Shown here piece after piece: positions 47,812 to 59,615 of a DNA stretch of 64,000 nucleotides (positions within the stretch are counted from its first letter, which is position 1; each line of letters starts with the position of its first letter). The translations under genes and the position numbers were made by a program. The DNA comes from Voacanga thouarsii. Taxonomy: Eukaryota; Streptophyta; Magnoliopsida; Gentianales; Apocynaceae. The stretch is from assembly GCA_026120185.1 (NCBI GenBank), contig JANUWF010001491.1:4216001-4280000 (forward strand). The letters are read 5' to 3'. A model generated the notes under the pieces. It saw only the letters and a program-made list of their open reading frames with translations, did not search any database and was not told the DNA's origin.

Positions 47812-49631
47812 TGTTGGGATGTATGCCTTGTTAGACTAGGTTTCTAATATAAAAATCGAATGTTTTAATAGAAGATTTTATTTTTAAAAATTGTTTATAA
47901 ATTTAGAATTTTATTTGTGCACAATTACATTGGAAAAAACCTATTATGTTTAAGTAAGTGGTCCATGTGAATGGAAGTCTTTCACAGTAAAGTATGGATC
48001 ACGGGTTACTTAACACATAAACATTCATTCTTAACCGATTGATGAGAATGGAAATCTCATTGTGTCTAGGTTATTATATTGTGAATTCTAAATAGGGAAT
48101 GGCTTGCCTTTAGCCGGTGAGTAGTCTACTCACTTCATGACATAAGCGTATTTCAAATACGTGGAACAAGACCTATAGTAGTAGTTTCTAAAAGTACTAT
48201 ATGGTACAAAACTAGACTACTACCACTACAATGTGGACTTGTACTCTACGACTTGAGTATGAGTTGGTGGTCTGACGAAGCTGGAAGCATATACATTGAT
48301 ATGGTATAGTTGAGGTTCTATTGTAGAGCCAATATAATTGCATGTTCGATATGTGCGACTAGTTAGTTAAGACAAACTTGTACAAGAGAGTTTCTATACT
48401 ATATCGCCCCTTGTGGTTGTCTGAATGATCTAAATATCCATGGCCCTAGGAAACATGAATTGGATGTTTGCTTTAGGGTAGCTCCCTTGGAAGGCAAAAA
48501 TAATCTAGGAAGTCGTGGATCATTGGACTAGAGGCCTAAGGATGGTAGATGTCATTTAAAGAGGTGTTAGTACACTTCTTCCTCCCTAAATGTACGACAA
48601 TGTATAAAGGGATATTTTAGTCATTACACCTGTAGGTCGGAGACTTTGCTAACGCAATAGTGTCCTTAGGGTCAATATTTCCTTATAGTGACATTATAAA
48701 ATATTTAAAACCTAAAATACAGCTAGTTATATAGCAAAGGTATTTTGATCATTTTAGTAGCCAAGGCGGTGTGTCTTTTGGTCCCCAGTATCGACCGTGA
48801 GTCTTAATTAAATATGGGCTAAGGAATTAATTTTAAATTAAAAGGAATTTTTTTTATTTATATAGCCTGATTTAATTATTTGGCTAGAATAAAATAAAGG
48901 TCCATGGAGAGAGAATTAATAAAATTATTTTAGTGGGTTAATAAATTATTCAAGGCTTTGGCCCAGTTTGAATAATTAAAGATTAACCTGAGACTAAACT
49001 AATATAGGCTTATTAATTAGTCTAGTTTATTTGGGCTGAAAAATTAATTATTAATTGGGCCATTAGGTTGGTTGTAATTAGAATAATTAATTAAGCCCAA
49101 AACAGTTAAACTAAGAGTCCAATGGCCCAGTCCAGTTTAACTTAGGGTTTTATTTAGGTTAAACAGAAGGATTGGAAACAAAGTGGTGGTGAGAACACAC
49201 ACTCTCTGAGACGGCTTCTTCTCTGTGAAAAGCAAGACGTCTCTCTCTCTCTCTCTCCCCAGAAAAAGGTTCCTTAGTCTGTAGTTTTTCACCAAACGGA
49301 TATAGGCAGGCCATATATTGGAAGATCGAGGGATTGGCGTTCGCCTACATGCAAAGACGGAGTAGGAGACTTGTAGGATTCACAACAGAGGCTTCCACCA
49401 GCACACCTACCCCGGTTGAGCATGTTCCGGTCCAACCAACTCTTAGAAAGAGGAAAAGAGGTAAAGAAAAATTTTAACCTCGGAGTCCTGCTAGAGCACA
49501 ACCGGTGCTGGCTAGGGCAACTAGAGCTGGCACCGGCTTTGATCGGGTTTCCCCTGTTCTTGTTTTTTATTCCAGTTTTTTTAATCTTTGCTTCCGCTGC
49601 GTGCCTTGTGTTTTCCGTTTTCTATCCTTCA
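47812..49631 (+). repeat. 5' LTR of C4
   Basis: The LTR is 1820 bp, from TGTTGGGATG to CTATCCTTCA. It aligns with 55209-56990 and with the C1 LTR at 922. It carries the TATCGCCCCTTGTGG block near 48402, a (CT)n run at 49240-49257 and the GC hairpin at 49501-49537. Confidence 0.92.
49501..49537 (+). other. GC-rich hairpin module in C4 5' LTR
   Basis: ACCGGTGCTGGC (49501-49512) pairs with GCTGGCACCGGC (49526-49537) over 11 positions, two of them G-T pairs, around a 13-base loop. It stands about 95 bases before the LTR end. Confidence 0.65.
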
Positions 49632-49633
49632 AT

Positions 49634-49644
49634 TGGTATCAGAG
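49634..49644 (+). other. Primer binding site of C4, initiator-Met type
   Basis: TGGTATCAGAG begins two bases after the LTR end. Confidence 0.92.
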
Positions 49645-51309
49645 AAATGAAGGTTTTGTGAAAATATAGGGAGCATGCATCTAAATGAATAAAATTGGAC
49701 ACATATGTGTGATTAAAATTGTGATCATTTACAGTTTATGGTATTGACAGATTCTCTGTTAAACCTTGCATGTGGAGGTATAGGAGATTTGTAATTTACT
49801 ATTTTTCTTAGCAAATCATGGAAGCCCAATGTTTATGGGTATAGGAGATTGTTGGTTTTGCTTGATTTCATTGTATTTGGTTTGAAATCAGAGAGCCATT
49901 GATGCCGGAAGCTATGCAGAAAAAAGGGAAATTCGCAAAGAAAAAAACTGTTGGATCAAGCGTCCAGACCGGAACTGGTGCCAGCTTGGGGTGCTGGAAC
50001 CGGCACTGGCTAGGGTTTGGAAGGCCGGTTCGCGCACTGGTTTCTTGTGGGTCCTAGTTCTATGCGGCGGGTGTAGAGGACCACAATGTAGATGGGTGCA
50101 TGATCCAGTGTGGTTGGTGCAGTGGACCAAGGATAAATTTTTTTTTCCTTGTAATTTTTCTTGCATTTTCTTTTTGTTTTGGGGTCCATACCAAGCGAAG
50201 TTAATATTTTGCAATAGTTAATATTTAAGGAATATTTTTGCATGGAAAATGTTAATAAGGGATTTTAGGATTAAACAAGACCGTTAATTAATTAATTAAT
50301 TAATGTATTTAATTCTATTATCTGGGTACTTAGGTTTAAAAATAGAAGAGCATGAAAACCTCTACTATTTCCTATCATGCTATTTATTTTTGGTACCTAT
50401 GTTCACGTTTTCTCAAAGACCTAAGTCTTTGGGAATGTTTTTGATGAGGAAAACAATTTTTCTACAAATTAAATGGTTATTTTAACTTGAACAAAAATTA
50501 ATCTTTAGATATTTTCTGAAAGGATTTAATCCTTGACATAGAAAATTTATTGGATTTAGAAATTTTTGTAAGGTTAAAATAGAAAGCCATTTTGTTATAG
50601 TTTGGTACAAGAAAAATTGTTTTGTCAAATAAACTTGAGACCAAAATCTCTAGAAAGTTTTAATTGGAAAATTTTTGAAATTATTAAAATTTTAACTTAA
50701 ATAAAATTAGTCCATGGGAAAAACTCTCAAAGAATATAAGCCTTGGCATAGAGATTTTTATGGACTTAGACATTTTATTTTTGAGTTAAAGGAAAACCCA
50801 ATGAAAATATTCAAAAGGATATTTTTCAAAAAACCTTGTTTTAAGAGACTAAATGGGAGAGGGGTTCCAACGGCCTTACGGCTTCCATCACAATCCTCAT
50901 TAGAGATCGTGGGTCCCCTAGCATCACCTTGGGAGTGAACTCGCATAGGATGAGGATACCACAAGGATCCAGATCTAATGGAAGAAAGTAATTAATAACC
51001 CGGGACATGTACTATGATCGGCCAGCCTTTTGTTAGAGGTCATATTGTGAGGTATGTCCATAGGAAATGAGGGGAAACATCCATCCCCTCGATGGAGTTA
51101 TCTTCTAGATCATTACCTATAAGGGAAATTAATTTGTGGTGGTTAACACTTCTAGCTTAGGAAACTGTTAATCTTTCCAAGAAGCTATGTTAGTTTTCCT
51201 CAGAGCCAAATTAATTATTATCAATTTTGATAATAAGGATAAAGTGCACATATTTTCTTTGTTTTCACAAACTGAATCTTTTTTCTTTTATTTTTCTGAT
51301 TTTTCAGAA
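49645..51309 (+). other. Leader of C4, non-coding
   Basis: A 1.67-kb stretch between primer site and gag has no coherent reading frame. A further GC-rich block at 49974-50040 (CTGGTGCCAG, then AACCGGCACTGGC) repeats the LTR module. Just before the gag ATG it reads TTATTTTTCTGATTTTTCAG, which looks like a 3' splice site; no convincing donor was found by eye. Confidence 0.6.
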
Positions 51310-52115
51310 ATGGTAGGAGGTTATTTTAGTCCATTCGCCGTTATTCTCTGAGAGAATAAGCTAACGAGACTAAACTATGTGGACTAGAAAACGAACCTGG
51401 ACATAATACTCATAACAGAAGAGTATAAGTATGTCCTTTATGAAACCTGCCCTGTTATCGGGGAGGGTTCCACCGCCGAGAAGTGTGAGGCTAAGAAGGT
51501 ATGGAAGAAGGCCAACGAGATGGCTCGTTGTTACATGTTGGCCTCTATGTCTAACTTGCTTCGGTCCAAACATGAGCACATGACCACTGCGTATGACATA
51601 ACTCAATCATTAGCCACGATGTTCGCGGATAAGAGCCTGCCAGCAAGGCAGAAGGCTCTTTGAACTATCATTAACACTAAGATGGCTGAGGGAGCATCAG
51701 TTAGAGAGCATATGCTCAAGATAATTGCTGCTTTCGAGGAGGCAGAAATCTTAGGGGCTGTTATTGACCCGAGAACCAAGTAGACATGGTTCTCGAATCT
51801 CTACTGGGTTCCTTTACTCAGTTCAAGTTGAACTATAACATGAACAAGTTGAACATGGGTTTAACTAAGTTAATGAAGGAGCTCCAGATTGTAGAGAAGG
51901 TCATGAAGACACAATCTAAGGCTATTATTGCTAAGGCTTCAATTTCTAGAACTGGGCCCAAGCCCAGAAAGTTTTAAGAAGAAAAAGGGGAACGCAGCGG
52001 GCCAGCCCAAGACCCAGGCCAAAGACAATCCAAGGGTAAGTGCTTCAAGTGTGGACTGATGGGACACTGGAAAAATGAGTGTCCAAATCTTCAAGCCAAG
52101 AAAAACCCCACAAGT
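51310..52115 (+). pseudogene. Copia C4 gag
   Basis: From ATG at 51310 the frame reads MVGGYFSPFAVIL, a stop, then LTRLNYVD and NLDIILITEEYKYV. The UBN2-type gag domain follows (CEAKKVWKKANEMARCYMLA, IINTKMAEGASVREHML). A frameshift near 51780 moves it to the frame of 51786-51977. The zinc knuckle at 52041-52082, CFKCGLMGHWKNEC, keeps all four ligands. Gag packages the element RNA. At least two stops (51349, 51385) sit where Trp-type codons would be expected. A second one-base deletion near 52150 separates it from pol. Confidence 0.85.
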
Positions 52116-55100
52116 AATGTTTTCTATCTAGAGTCTATATCAATAGTGGATCAACTTCCACTTAGATTGTTGATTTAGGAGCCACTGATCACATCTGTTA
52201 CTCCTTGCTGGAGTCTAGAAATATTAGAAGACTCCAAAAGGGCGAACATGGACTATGTGTGGGAAATGGAACACAAGTTTGGGTCTTTGCAGTGGGAGAG
52301 CTGGATCTTGTTTTTTATTGTAATAGAATAGTAGTTTTGAAAGATATTTTATATGTACCTGGATTTCGATAGAATTTGATTTCAGTTGCAAAACTAATAT
52401 GTTAAAGATATTCTGTATCTTTCCATTCTAGTATTTCTATCAGTAGAGATGGAGAAATTTTATTTACTGGGCACATGTATGGGAATGTATTTTTCTTGAA
52501 CCCTATTAACAATCAATTAAATAACTCTCGATCTGAACCTTTAATAAAGAAGAGAAAGACCAATGTTAATGACTCTTATCTTTGGCATCTAAGGTTGGGT
52601 CATATCAACTCAACTAGGATTCAGAGGTTGATCCGTGACAGGCCCTTGGGCTTATTGAGATTGGAAAATTGGCCTCAGTGTGAGTCCTACCTGATGAAAA
52701 AGATGACCAGAAGGTTATTTGCCCCTAAGGTGAATAGAGCTAAGGAGGTATTGAGTCTTATTCACACTGATATATGTGGTCCCCTGTCTATACCAGCTAG
52801 AGGAGGTTTTGAGTACTTCATCACTTTCATGGATGATTGTACAAGGTTTGGTTACGTTTACCTAATGAGACATAAGTCTGACTCATTTGATAAGTTCAAA
52901 GAGTTTAAGGCTGAAGTGGAGCGTTAGACAGGTAAATTGATCAAGACCTTACGATCGAATTGTGGTGGAGAGTACCTTCTTGGTGAATTCAAGGACTATA
53001 TGGTACATCATGGGGTAGTATCCCAGCCCTCTACACCGGGGACATCCCACCAGAACAGAGTAGCTGAGAGAAGGAATGGGTCATTGATGGAAATGGTCCA
53101 AAGCATGATGTCTCATGCTACTCTTCTAGTGTCTTTTTGGGGATATGCCTTGGAAATAGTGGCATACATTTTGAACTTGGTGCCTTCTAAGTCAGTACTT
53201 AGGACTCCTTATGAGATGTGGATTGGATGTAAGCCAAGTCTGAATCATCTTAGGATATGGGGTTGTCCAACTTATGTACTGGACAAGGGAGACAAGTTGG
53301 AACTATGATCCGAATTATGCTATTTTGTTGGGTATCCAAAAGGGATAAAGGGTGGTTACTTTTATCATCCTAAGGACCAGAAGGTACTGGTTAGTACCAA
53401 TGCTAGATACTTATAGGATGATCAAAGTACTTTCACGAAAGGTTAAATTAGGTTGGACCTGGAGGAGAAGTTATCTTCGAAAGCAACTTTTTCTGACCCG
53501 ATTATGGAACACGAAGAGACACAACCTCAAGAGCCTATACATATAGAGCCTTGTTGTAGTGGATGAGTGTCTAAGGTTCTAGAGAGATAGACAGGAGAAG
53601 CTTTGGAGCTAATCTTCGACCATCAGGAACAAAATCCCACTAGAAACGAGGAGGCTATTGCTAATACCGATGCAAATCTATGGCATGAAGCAATGAAAGC
53701 CGAGATTAAGTCTATGTATTTCAATCAAGTTTGGGATCTTGTAACTTCACTTGAAGGGATAAAACCCATAGGGTGTAAGTGGCTATAGTCAGAAACCTTC
53801 AAAGCTGGGCTTATAGTGAAAGGGTATACTCAGAAAGAGGGAATCGATTATGAGGAAACCTTTTCCTCGGCAGCCATGCTTAAGTCCATCCGTATCCTCC
53901 TTGCCATCATATGTCATTATGACTATGGGATATGGCAAATAGATCTCAAGACGGCATTTTTAAATGGCTATCTTAGTAAAGACATCAATATGTCCCAACC
54001 AGAAGGCTTTGTTGTTAAAGGCTAAGAGCATATGGTTTGCAAGTTTAAGAAGTCCATTTATGGACTTAAGCAAGCATCGAGAGCATGGAACATTCGTTTT
54101 GACGAAACTGTAAAGTCTTATGATTTTATTCAAAATGAGGATGAACCATGCGTGTACAGGAAACTTGAAGGCTTTAATGTGGTTTTTCTTGTCTTGTACG
54201 TGGATGACATTCTACTCATTGAAAATGATGTAGGGTCATTATCATTATCATCTACAAATGTTTAGTTGTCTAGTCAATTTTGTATAAAGAACTTGGGAGA
54301 AGCTAACTATATTCTCAAGATTAGACTTCTTAGAAATAGGAAGCAGAGAATGTTAGGATTATCCCAAGCGGCATACATTGACAAGATGTTGGCCAGGCAT
54401 AGCATAGACTCATGCAAGGGAGCTCTAATCCCTTGTAGATATGGGTTGTCACTTTCTTCAAGGGACTGTCCTAAGTCTCAAGAAGAAAATGATAGAATGA
54501 GTAGGATTCCCTATACTTCGGCTATAGGAAGTCTCATGTACGCCATGCTGTATACTAGGCCAGATATTTGCTTTGCCGTAGGCTTGGTTAGCTAATATTA
54601 GTCAAACCCTGAGGAGGTTCACTGGTAAGCTGTAAAGCATATACTTAAGTACCTCAAGGGAACGAAATATTATATGATGGTTTACAGGGCTGATGAGTTA
54701 GTTCCAATAGGATACATAAACTCAGACTTCCAAGTGGATAAGGATGAGAGAAAATCCACTAGTGGATATATCTTCACCTTAACTGGAGGAGCTATTTCAT
54801 GGAGGAGTATCAAGCAATATTACATTGCTAACTCAACCGTGGAAGCTGAGTATGTGGCAGCTTCGGAGGCATCCAAAAAAGCAGTCTGGCTCCAGAAGTT
54901 CCTTTCAGAACTTAGAGTCATGCCACACATGGACAGACCAATTGTGATGTATTGTGACAACACTAGAGCAGTATCGCAATCTACAGAACCTCGGAACCAC
55001 AAGAAGGAGAAGCACATCGAGAGGAAGTACCACCTAATCCGGGATTTCATCCATAGACGGGAAGTTATGGTGGAACAGATTGCCTCCGAGAACAATCTAG

Positions 55101-55187
55101 CAAATATATTCACCAAGCATTTGGTTGAGAGAGTCTTCAAGAGACACTTAAATGCAACTGGGATGGGCACCTACGGACTTACTTAGT
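52116..55187 (+). pseudogene. Copia C4 pol (protease, integrase, RT, RNase H)
   Basis: One frame carries all domains from about 52160 to the TAG at 55184-55186, interrupted only by stops. Protease: IVDLGATDHIC near 52167, Ser of D-S-G changed to Leu. GAG-pre-integrase: LWHLRLGHINSTRIQ near 52590, with the last zinc Cys read as Tyr (CESYLMKK). Integrase: HTDICGP, then LRSNCGGEYL near 52950 with the catalytic Asp read as Asn, then the Glu in RVAERRNGSL. RT: 53630-54595, with VKGYTQKEGIDYEETFS, KSIYGLKQASRAWN and an intact YVDD at 54197-54208. RNase H: GYINSDFQVDKDERKSTSG and VEAEYVAASEASKKAVWLQK. Stops fall mainly at former Gln and Trp codons. About 35 bases are missing after CKWL near 53785. 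Other Copia pieces here were placed by comparison with this copy. Confidence 0.93.
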
Positions 55188-55189
55188 CT

Positions 55190-55208
55190 TAGAGTGTAAG
55201 TGGGAGAT
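55190..55208 (+). other. Polypurine tract of C4
   Basis: GTGTAAGTGGGAGAT ends at the LTR start; the purine-rich part is AAGTGGGAGA. Confidence 0.8.
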
Positions 55209-56636
55209 TGTTGGGATGTATGCCCTCTTAAACTAGGTTTCTGATGTAAAAATCGAATGTTTTAATAAAAGAATTTATTTTCAGAAATTGTTTATAAATT
55301 TACAATTTTATTTATGCACAATTACGTTTGGAAAAAACCCATTGTGTTTAAATAAGTGGTCCATATGAATTGAGGTCTTTCATAGTAAGGTATAGATCAC
55401 GAGCTACTTAACACATAAACAATCATTCTTAACCGATTGATGAGAATGGGAATCTCATCATGTCTAGGTTATTATGTTGTGAATTCTAAATGGGGAATGG
55501 CTTGCCTTTAGCTAGTGAGTAATCCACTCACTAAATGACATAAGCGTATTATGAATATATAGAACAGGACCTGTAGTAATGGTTTCTAAAGGTACTATAT
55601 GGTAGGAACCTAGACTACTACCGCTATAGCGTGGACTAGTACTCTACGGCTTAAGTATGAGTTGGTGGTCTGACAAAGCTAGAAGCATATACTTTCATAT
55701 GCTATAGTTGAGGTTCTATCGTAAGGCCAATATACTTACACGTTGGGTATGTGCGACTAGTTAGTTAAGACAAACTTGTACGAGATAGTTTCTATACTAT
55801 ATCGCCCCTTATGGTTGTCTGAATTATCTAAATATCTAGGGCCCTGGGAAACATGACTTGGATGTTTACTTTAGGGTAGCTCCTTTGGAAAGCAACAATA
55901 ATCTAGGAAGTTGTGGATCATTGGACTAGAGGCCTAAGGATGGTAGATATTATTTAGTGAGGTGTTAGTACACTTCTTCCTCTCTAAATGTATGGCGATT
56001 TATAGAGGGGTATTTTAGTCATTACACCTGTAGATCGAAGACTTTGCTAACACAGAACTGTCCTTGGGGTCAATATTTCCTTATAGTGATATTAAAAAAT
56101 ATTTAAAATGCAAAATACAGCTATTTATATAGCAATGGTATTTTGATCATTTTAGTAGCTAAAGCGGTATGTCTTTTGGTCCCTAGTATAGACCATGAGT
56201 CCTAATTAAATACGGGCTAATGAATTGATTTTAAATTAAAAGGAATTTTTTTTATTTATATAGCCTGATTTAATTATTGGGCTAGAATAAAAAAAGGTCC
56301 ACGGAGAGAGAATTAATAAAATTAGTTTTGTGGGTTAATAAATTATTTAGGGCTTTGGCCCAGTTTGAATAATTAAAGATTAACACTGGGACTAAACTAA
56401 TATAGGCTTATTAATTGGTCTAGTATATTTGAGCTAAAAAATTAATTATTAATAGGGCCATTAGGTTGGTTCTAATTAGAATAATTAATTAAGCCCAAAA
56501 CGGTTAAACTAAGAGTCCAATGGACCAATCCAGTTTAACCTAGGGTTTTATTTAGGTTAAACAAGAGGATTGGAAATAAAGTGGTGGTGAGAACACACAC
56601 TCTCTGAGACAGCTTCTTATTTGTGAAAAGCCAAAC

Positions 56637-56638
<2 letters not shown>

Positions 56639-56684
<46 letters not shown>
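56639..56684. repeat. (CT)n microsatellite in C4 3' LTR
   Basis: About 23 CT units, against about 9 at the same place in the 5' LTR (49240-49257). The difference arose after insertion. Confidence 0.95.
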
Positions 56685-56687
<3 letters not shown>

Positions 56688-56926
56688 AAAAAGGTTCCTT
56701 AGTCTGTATTTGTTCACCAAACGGCTTTAGGCAAACCTTATACTGGATGATCGAGGGATTGCCGTTTGTCTACATGCAAAGACGTAGTAGAAGACTTACA
56801 GGAATCGCACCAAAAGCTTCCACCAGCACACCTACCTTGGTTGAGTACGCTCTGGTCCAGCCAACTCATGGAACGAGGAAAAGAGGTAAAAAAAAATTTT
56901 AACCTCAGAGTCCCGCCAGAGCACAA

Positions 56927-56961
56927 CTGGCGCCGACTAGTACTGCCAGAGCCGGCGCCAG
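56927..56961 (+). other. GC-rich hairpin module in C4 3' LTR
   Basis: CTGGCGCCG (56927-56935) and CGGCGCCAG (56953-56961) are perfect complements around a 17-base loop. Base changes from the 5' LTR copy fall on both arms and keep the pairing. Confidence 0.65.
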
Positions 56962-56999
56962 CTCTGATTAGGATTCCTCTGTTCTTTTTTTTTCTTGGG

Positions 57000-57560
57000 T
57001 TATTCATTGTCAAGCTGTAAACTATATTCTCAAGTATGTTGGTTTACAGAGCTTATACTTGGTTCCTACAAGATACACAGACTCTGCCTTCCGACATATA
57101 AGGATGGGAGAAAATCCACTAATGGTTATGTCTTCACCTATTCTGGAGGAGCTATTTCATGGAGGAGTATTAAGCAATCTTATATTATTGAATAAACTAT
57201 GAAAGCTGAGTATGTGGAAGTTTCAAAGGCATTCTATTAAAGCATTCTGGTTCTGGAAGTTCCTTACAAAACTTGCGGTTGTGCCATAGATGGACAAGCT
57301 AATTGTGTTATATTGTGCCAATACATGTGCAGTCTCGCAATCCAAAAAACCTAAGAACCATAAGAAGGGAAAGCATATAGAGCAGAAGTACCACCTGATC
57401 CATAAATTTATTCAGAGACTGGAAGTCATGGTGGAACAGATTAACTCAGAGAATAATCTAGCTGATCCATTCAGCAAGCCTTGGCTGAGAAAGTCTTTAG
57501 AAAGCACTTAGATGCCATAGGGGTGGGCACCTTTGGACTTACATAGTCTTAGAAAAAAAA
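57000..57560 (+). pseudogene. Copia C3 RNase H
   Basis: The sequence resumes C3 after C4. It opens near TCAAGCTGTAAACTATATTC, matching C4 at 54630. It encodes DGRKSTNGYVFTYSGGAISW near 57100, and IVLYCANTCAVSQSKKPKNH and KYHLIHKFIQRLEVMVEQI further on. The catalytic region is interrupted by frameshifts near 57090 and 57235. It ends with LTYIV-type residues before a weak purine tract (GGAGAT) and the LTR at 57569. The assignment to C3 rather than to another copy is inferred from position and from the matching gap on the left of C4. Confidence 0.78.
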
Positions 57561-57568
57561 TTGGAGAT

Positions 57569-59463
57569 TGTTTGAATGTTTGCCCACTAAGAGTGAGTTT
57601 CTAATGTATTTTTGATTAAATTAATAAAAAATTTATTATCATTAATTTTTTTATTTTCACATTTTATTTTATGCACGATTTTGCTGGAAAAAACCTTTTG
57701 TGTTTAAGTAAGTGATCCATGTGAATGAAGGTCTTTCACAGTAATGTTTAGATCACAGGTTACTTAATACATAAACAATGGTTCTTAACTGGATAATGGG
57801 AGTGGGAATCTCATCATGGTAAGGTTCTGTGTTATGAATTTCAAATGGAGAATGTCTTACCTTTAGCCAGTAAGTAGTCTGCTCACTTCATAACATAAGT
57901 GTATTTCAAATACATAAAATTAGACCTGCAGTAGTAGCTTCTAAAAGTACTATATTGGTAGAAACGTAAACTACTACTGCTATCGCGTGGACTTATCCCC
58001 TATGGCTTGAGTACGTGTTAATGGTCTGGGAAATTGGAAGCGTATACTTTGGTATACTATAATTAAGGTTCTATCGTAGGACCAATATATTTGTATGATG
58101 GGTATATATAACTTGTTAGTCAAGACAGACTTGTACAAGATAGCTTCTACGCTATGTCGCCCCTTGTGACTATTTGAATAATCTAAATATCTAGAGCCTT
58201 GAAAAAACATAACTTGGATGTTTAATTTACGATGGCTCTCTTAGAAAGTGGGAATATTCCAGAAAGTCATGGATCATTAGATTAGAGGCTTAAGGATGGT
58301 AGATATCATTTAGAGAAGTGTTAGTACACTTTTTCTCTCTAAATGTATGACATTACCTAGAAGTGTGTATTTGTAATTACAACTGTAGGTCAGAGACTTT
58401 GCTAATGCAACATTGTCCTTGGGGTTAATATTTCCTTGCAGTGATATTAGGAAATATTTAAAATGCAAAATATAGTTATTTCTATAGCAGGGTATTTTGG
58501 TCATTTTAGTAGCCATGGTGATGTGTCTTTTGGTCCTCAAAATAGCCCATAAGTCCAGATAGGATTAGGATAAGGAATTAGTCTTAAATAAAATGGATTT
58601 TGTTTTATTCAAGTAGCCTTGTTCATTTATTGGGCTAGAATAAAATAAAATAAAAGGTCCAAAGAGAGAATTAATTAATTAGTTTAGTTGGTTAATTAAT
58701 TGTTCAAGGCTTGAGCTTGATTTGAATAATTAAGATTAACCTGGGCCTAAACTAAAATACTCTACAATTATTGGACTGGTTTATTTGGGTTGAATAATTA
58801 ATTAGTGGGTCATTCATTTGGTCCTAGTTGATATAATTATTTTGGCCCAATAGCCTAGACCAAGGGTCAGTAGGCTAGGCCTAAGGCTGTCTAGCTTAGG
58901 GCTAATCGGTTAGCAGAAGGTTGAGTGAAGCACGTTGGTTCAAATTTCAGAACTCCCGGATGATAGCTAGAGGATAGAGTTTCAATTAAGAAGAACTTTT
59001 CTAGGTTGTCGGGGTTTAGAGGTATTGTGAATGATGTGCGGTCATTGAACAATAATAGAAAAAAAAAACACACGAGCTTTCTCTCTCTACTAATTTTTTA
59101 TTCTCTCAAGTTTTCTCTGTGCATTGGTTTAATATAGAAATAAAGAATAGTTCATCTTGATACTACTCTTTAGCATATAGTCAATAGATTGAAAAAGGCC
59201 AATTTCGTTCTTTTTGGCTTTCACCAAGTCTTTAGGTGGAGGAATATTTCGAAAGGCTAAGAGCTGGCATTCATGCAAACTAGAAAAAGAAGGTGGTTAG
59301 CAAGATTGTCACCAAAGACCACAATACAAGCTCCGATTTTTTATTTTCCTTCATTATCGATGCTACCCACACAGCCAGTTTTCAGAAAACATAATGGTAA
59401 AACTTCTACCACTGCGTAACTGTCACTGCTTCCGCATGTAAATTTTGCTATTTTCTACCTACA
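57569..59463 (+). repeat. 3' LTR of C3
   Basis: The LTR is about 1895 bp, from TGTTTGAATGTTTGCCC to TTTTCTACCTACA. It is a diverged relative of the C4 LTR. It shares the TTAAGTAAGTGATCCATGTG and GTCGCCCCTTGTGA blocks but lacks the ACCGGCGCCGGC module. The next bases, ATTGGTTG, faintly recall a primer site but no element follows. Confidence 0.82.
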
Positions 59464-59514
59464 ATTGGTTGATGCATGATGACTAAGGTCTTGATGCAAG
59501 GCTAATAACTTTGT

Positions 59515-59615
59515 TTGTTAGGTGTATGAATCTAGCTAATTAAGTTAGACTTATATGATAGAGTTTTTATGCCTCAATTAATGAAGATATCGCCCCCTTG
59601 TGATTGTCCAGTAAG
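59515..59615 (+). repeat. Detached LTR core block
   Basis: TAGGTGTATGAATCTAGCTA through ATCGCCCCCTTGTGATTGTC repeats the central LTR block of the Copia family, found also at about 1455-1535, 48350-48420, 55745-55815 and 58090-58175. The flanking LTR sequence is absent. Confidence 0.6.

Larger units (their letters stand above)
47812..56990 (+). mobile_element. Copia C4, nearly complete, nested in C3
   Basis: C4 has a 5' LTR (47812-49631), an initiator-Met primer site, a 1.7-kb leader, gag, a full pol order (protease, integrase, RT, RNase H), a polypurine tract and a 3' LTR that stops short near 56990. C3 RT lies to its left and C3 RNase H to its right, with about 170 bases of C3 and the last 60-100 bases of the C4 LTR lost at the right junction. 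The two LTRs differ at six of their first 60 positions, so the insertion is old. Confidence 0.9.
55209..56990 (+). repeat. 3' LTR of C4, right end lost
   Basis: Begins TGTTGGGATGTATGCC and is collinear with 47812-49631 up to the CCTCTGTTCTTTTTTTTT stretch. The closing 60-100 bases are replaced by C3 RNase H sequence. Confidence 0.9.

Noticed and set aside
49289..50243. Several 60-100 codon frames on both strands of the C4 LTR and leader
   Set aside because: The same region of the 3' LTR does not keep them, and none has a recognisable motif.
59464..59475. ATTGGTTGATGC as a primer binding site after the C3 3' LTR
   Set aside because: Only the first six bases match the C4 arrangement and no element internal sequence follows; chance or target sequence is more likely.
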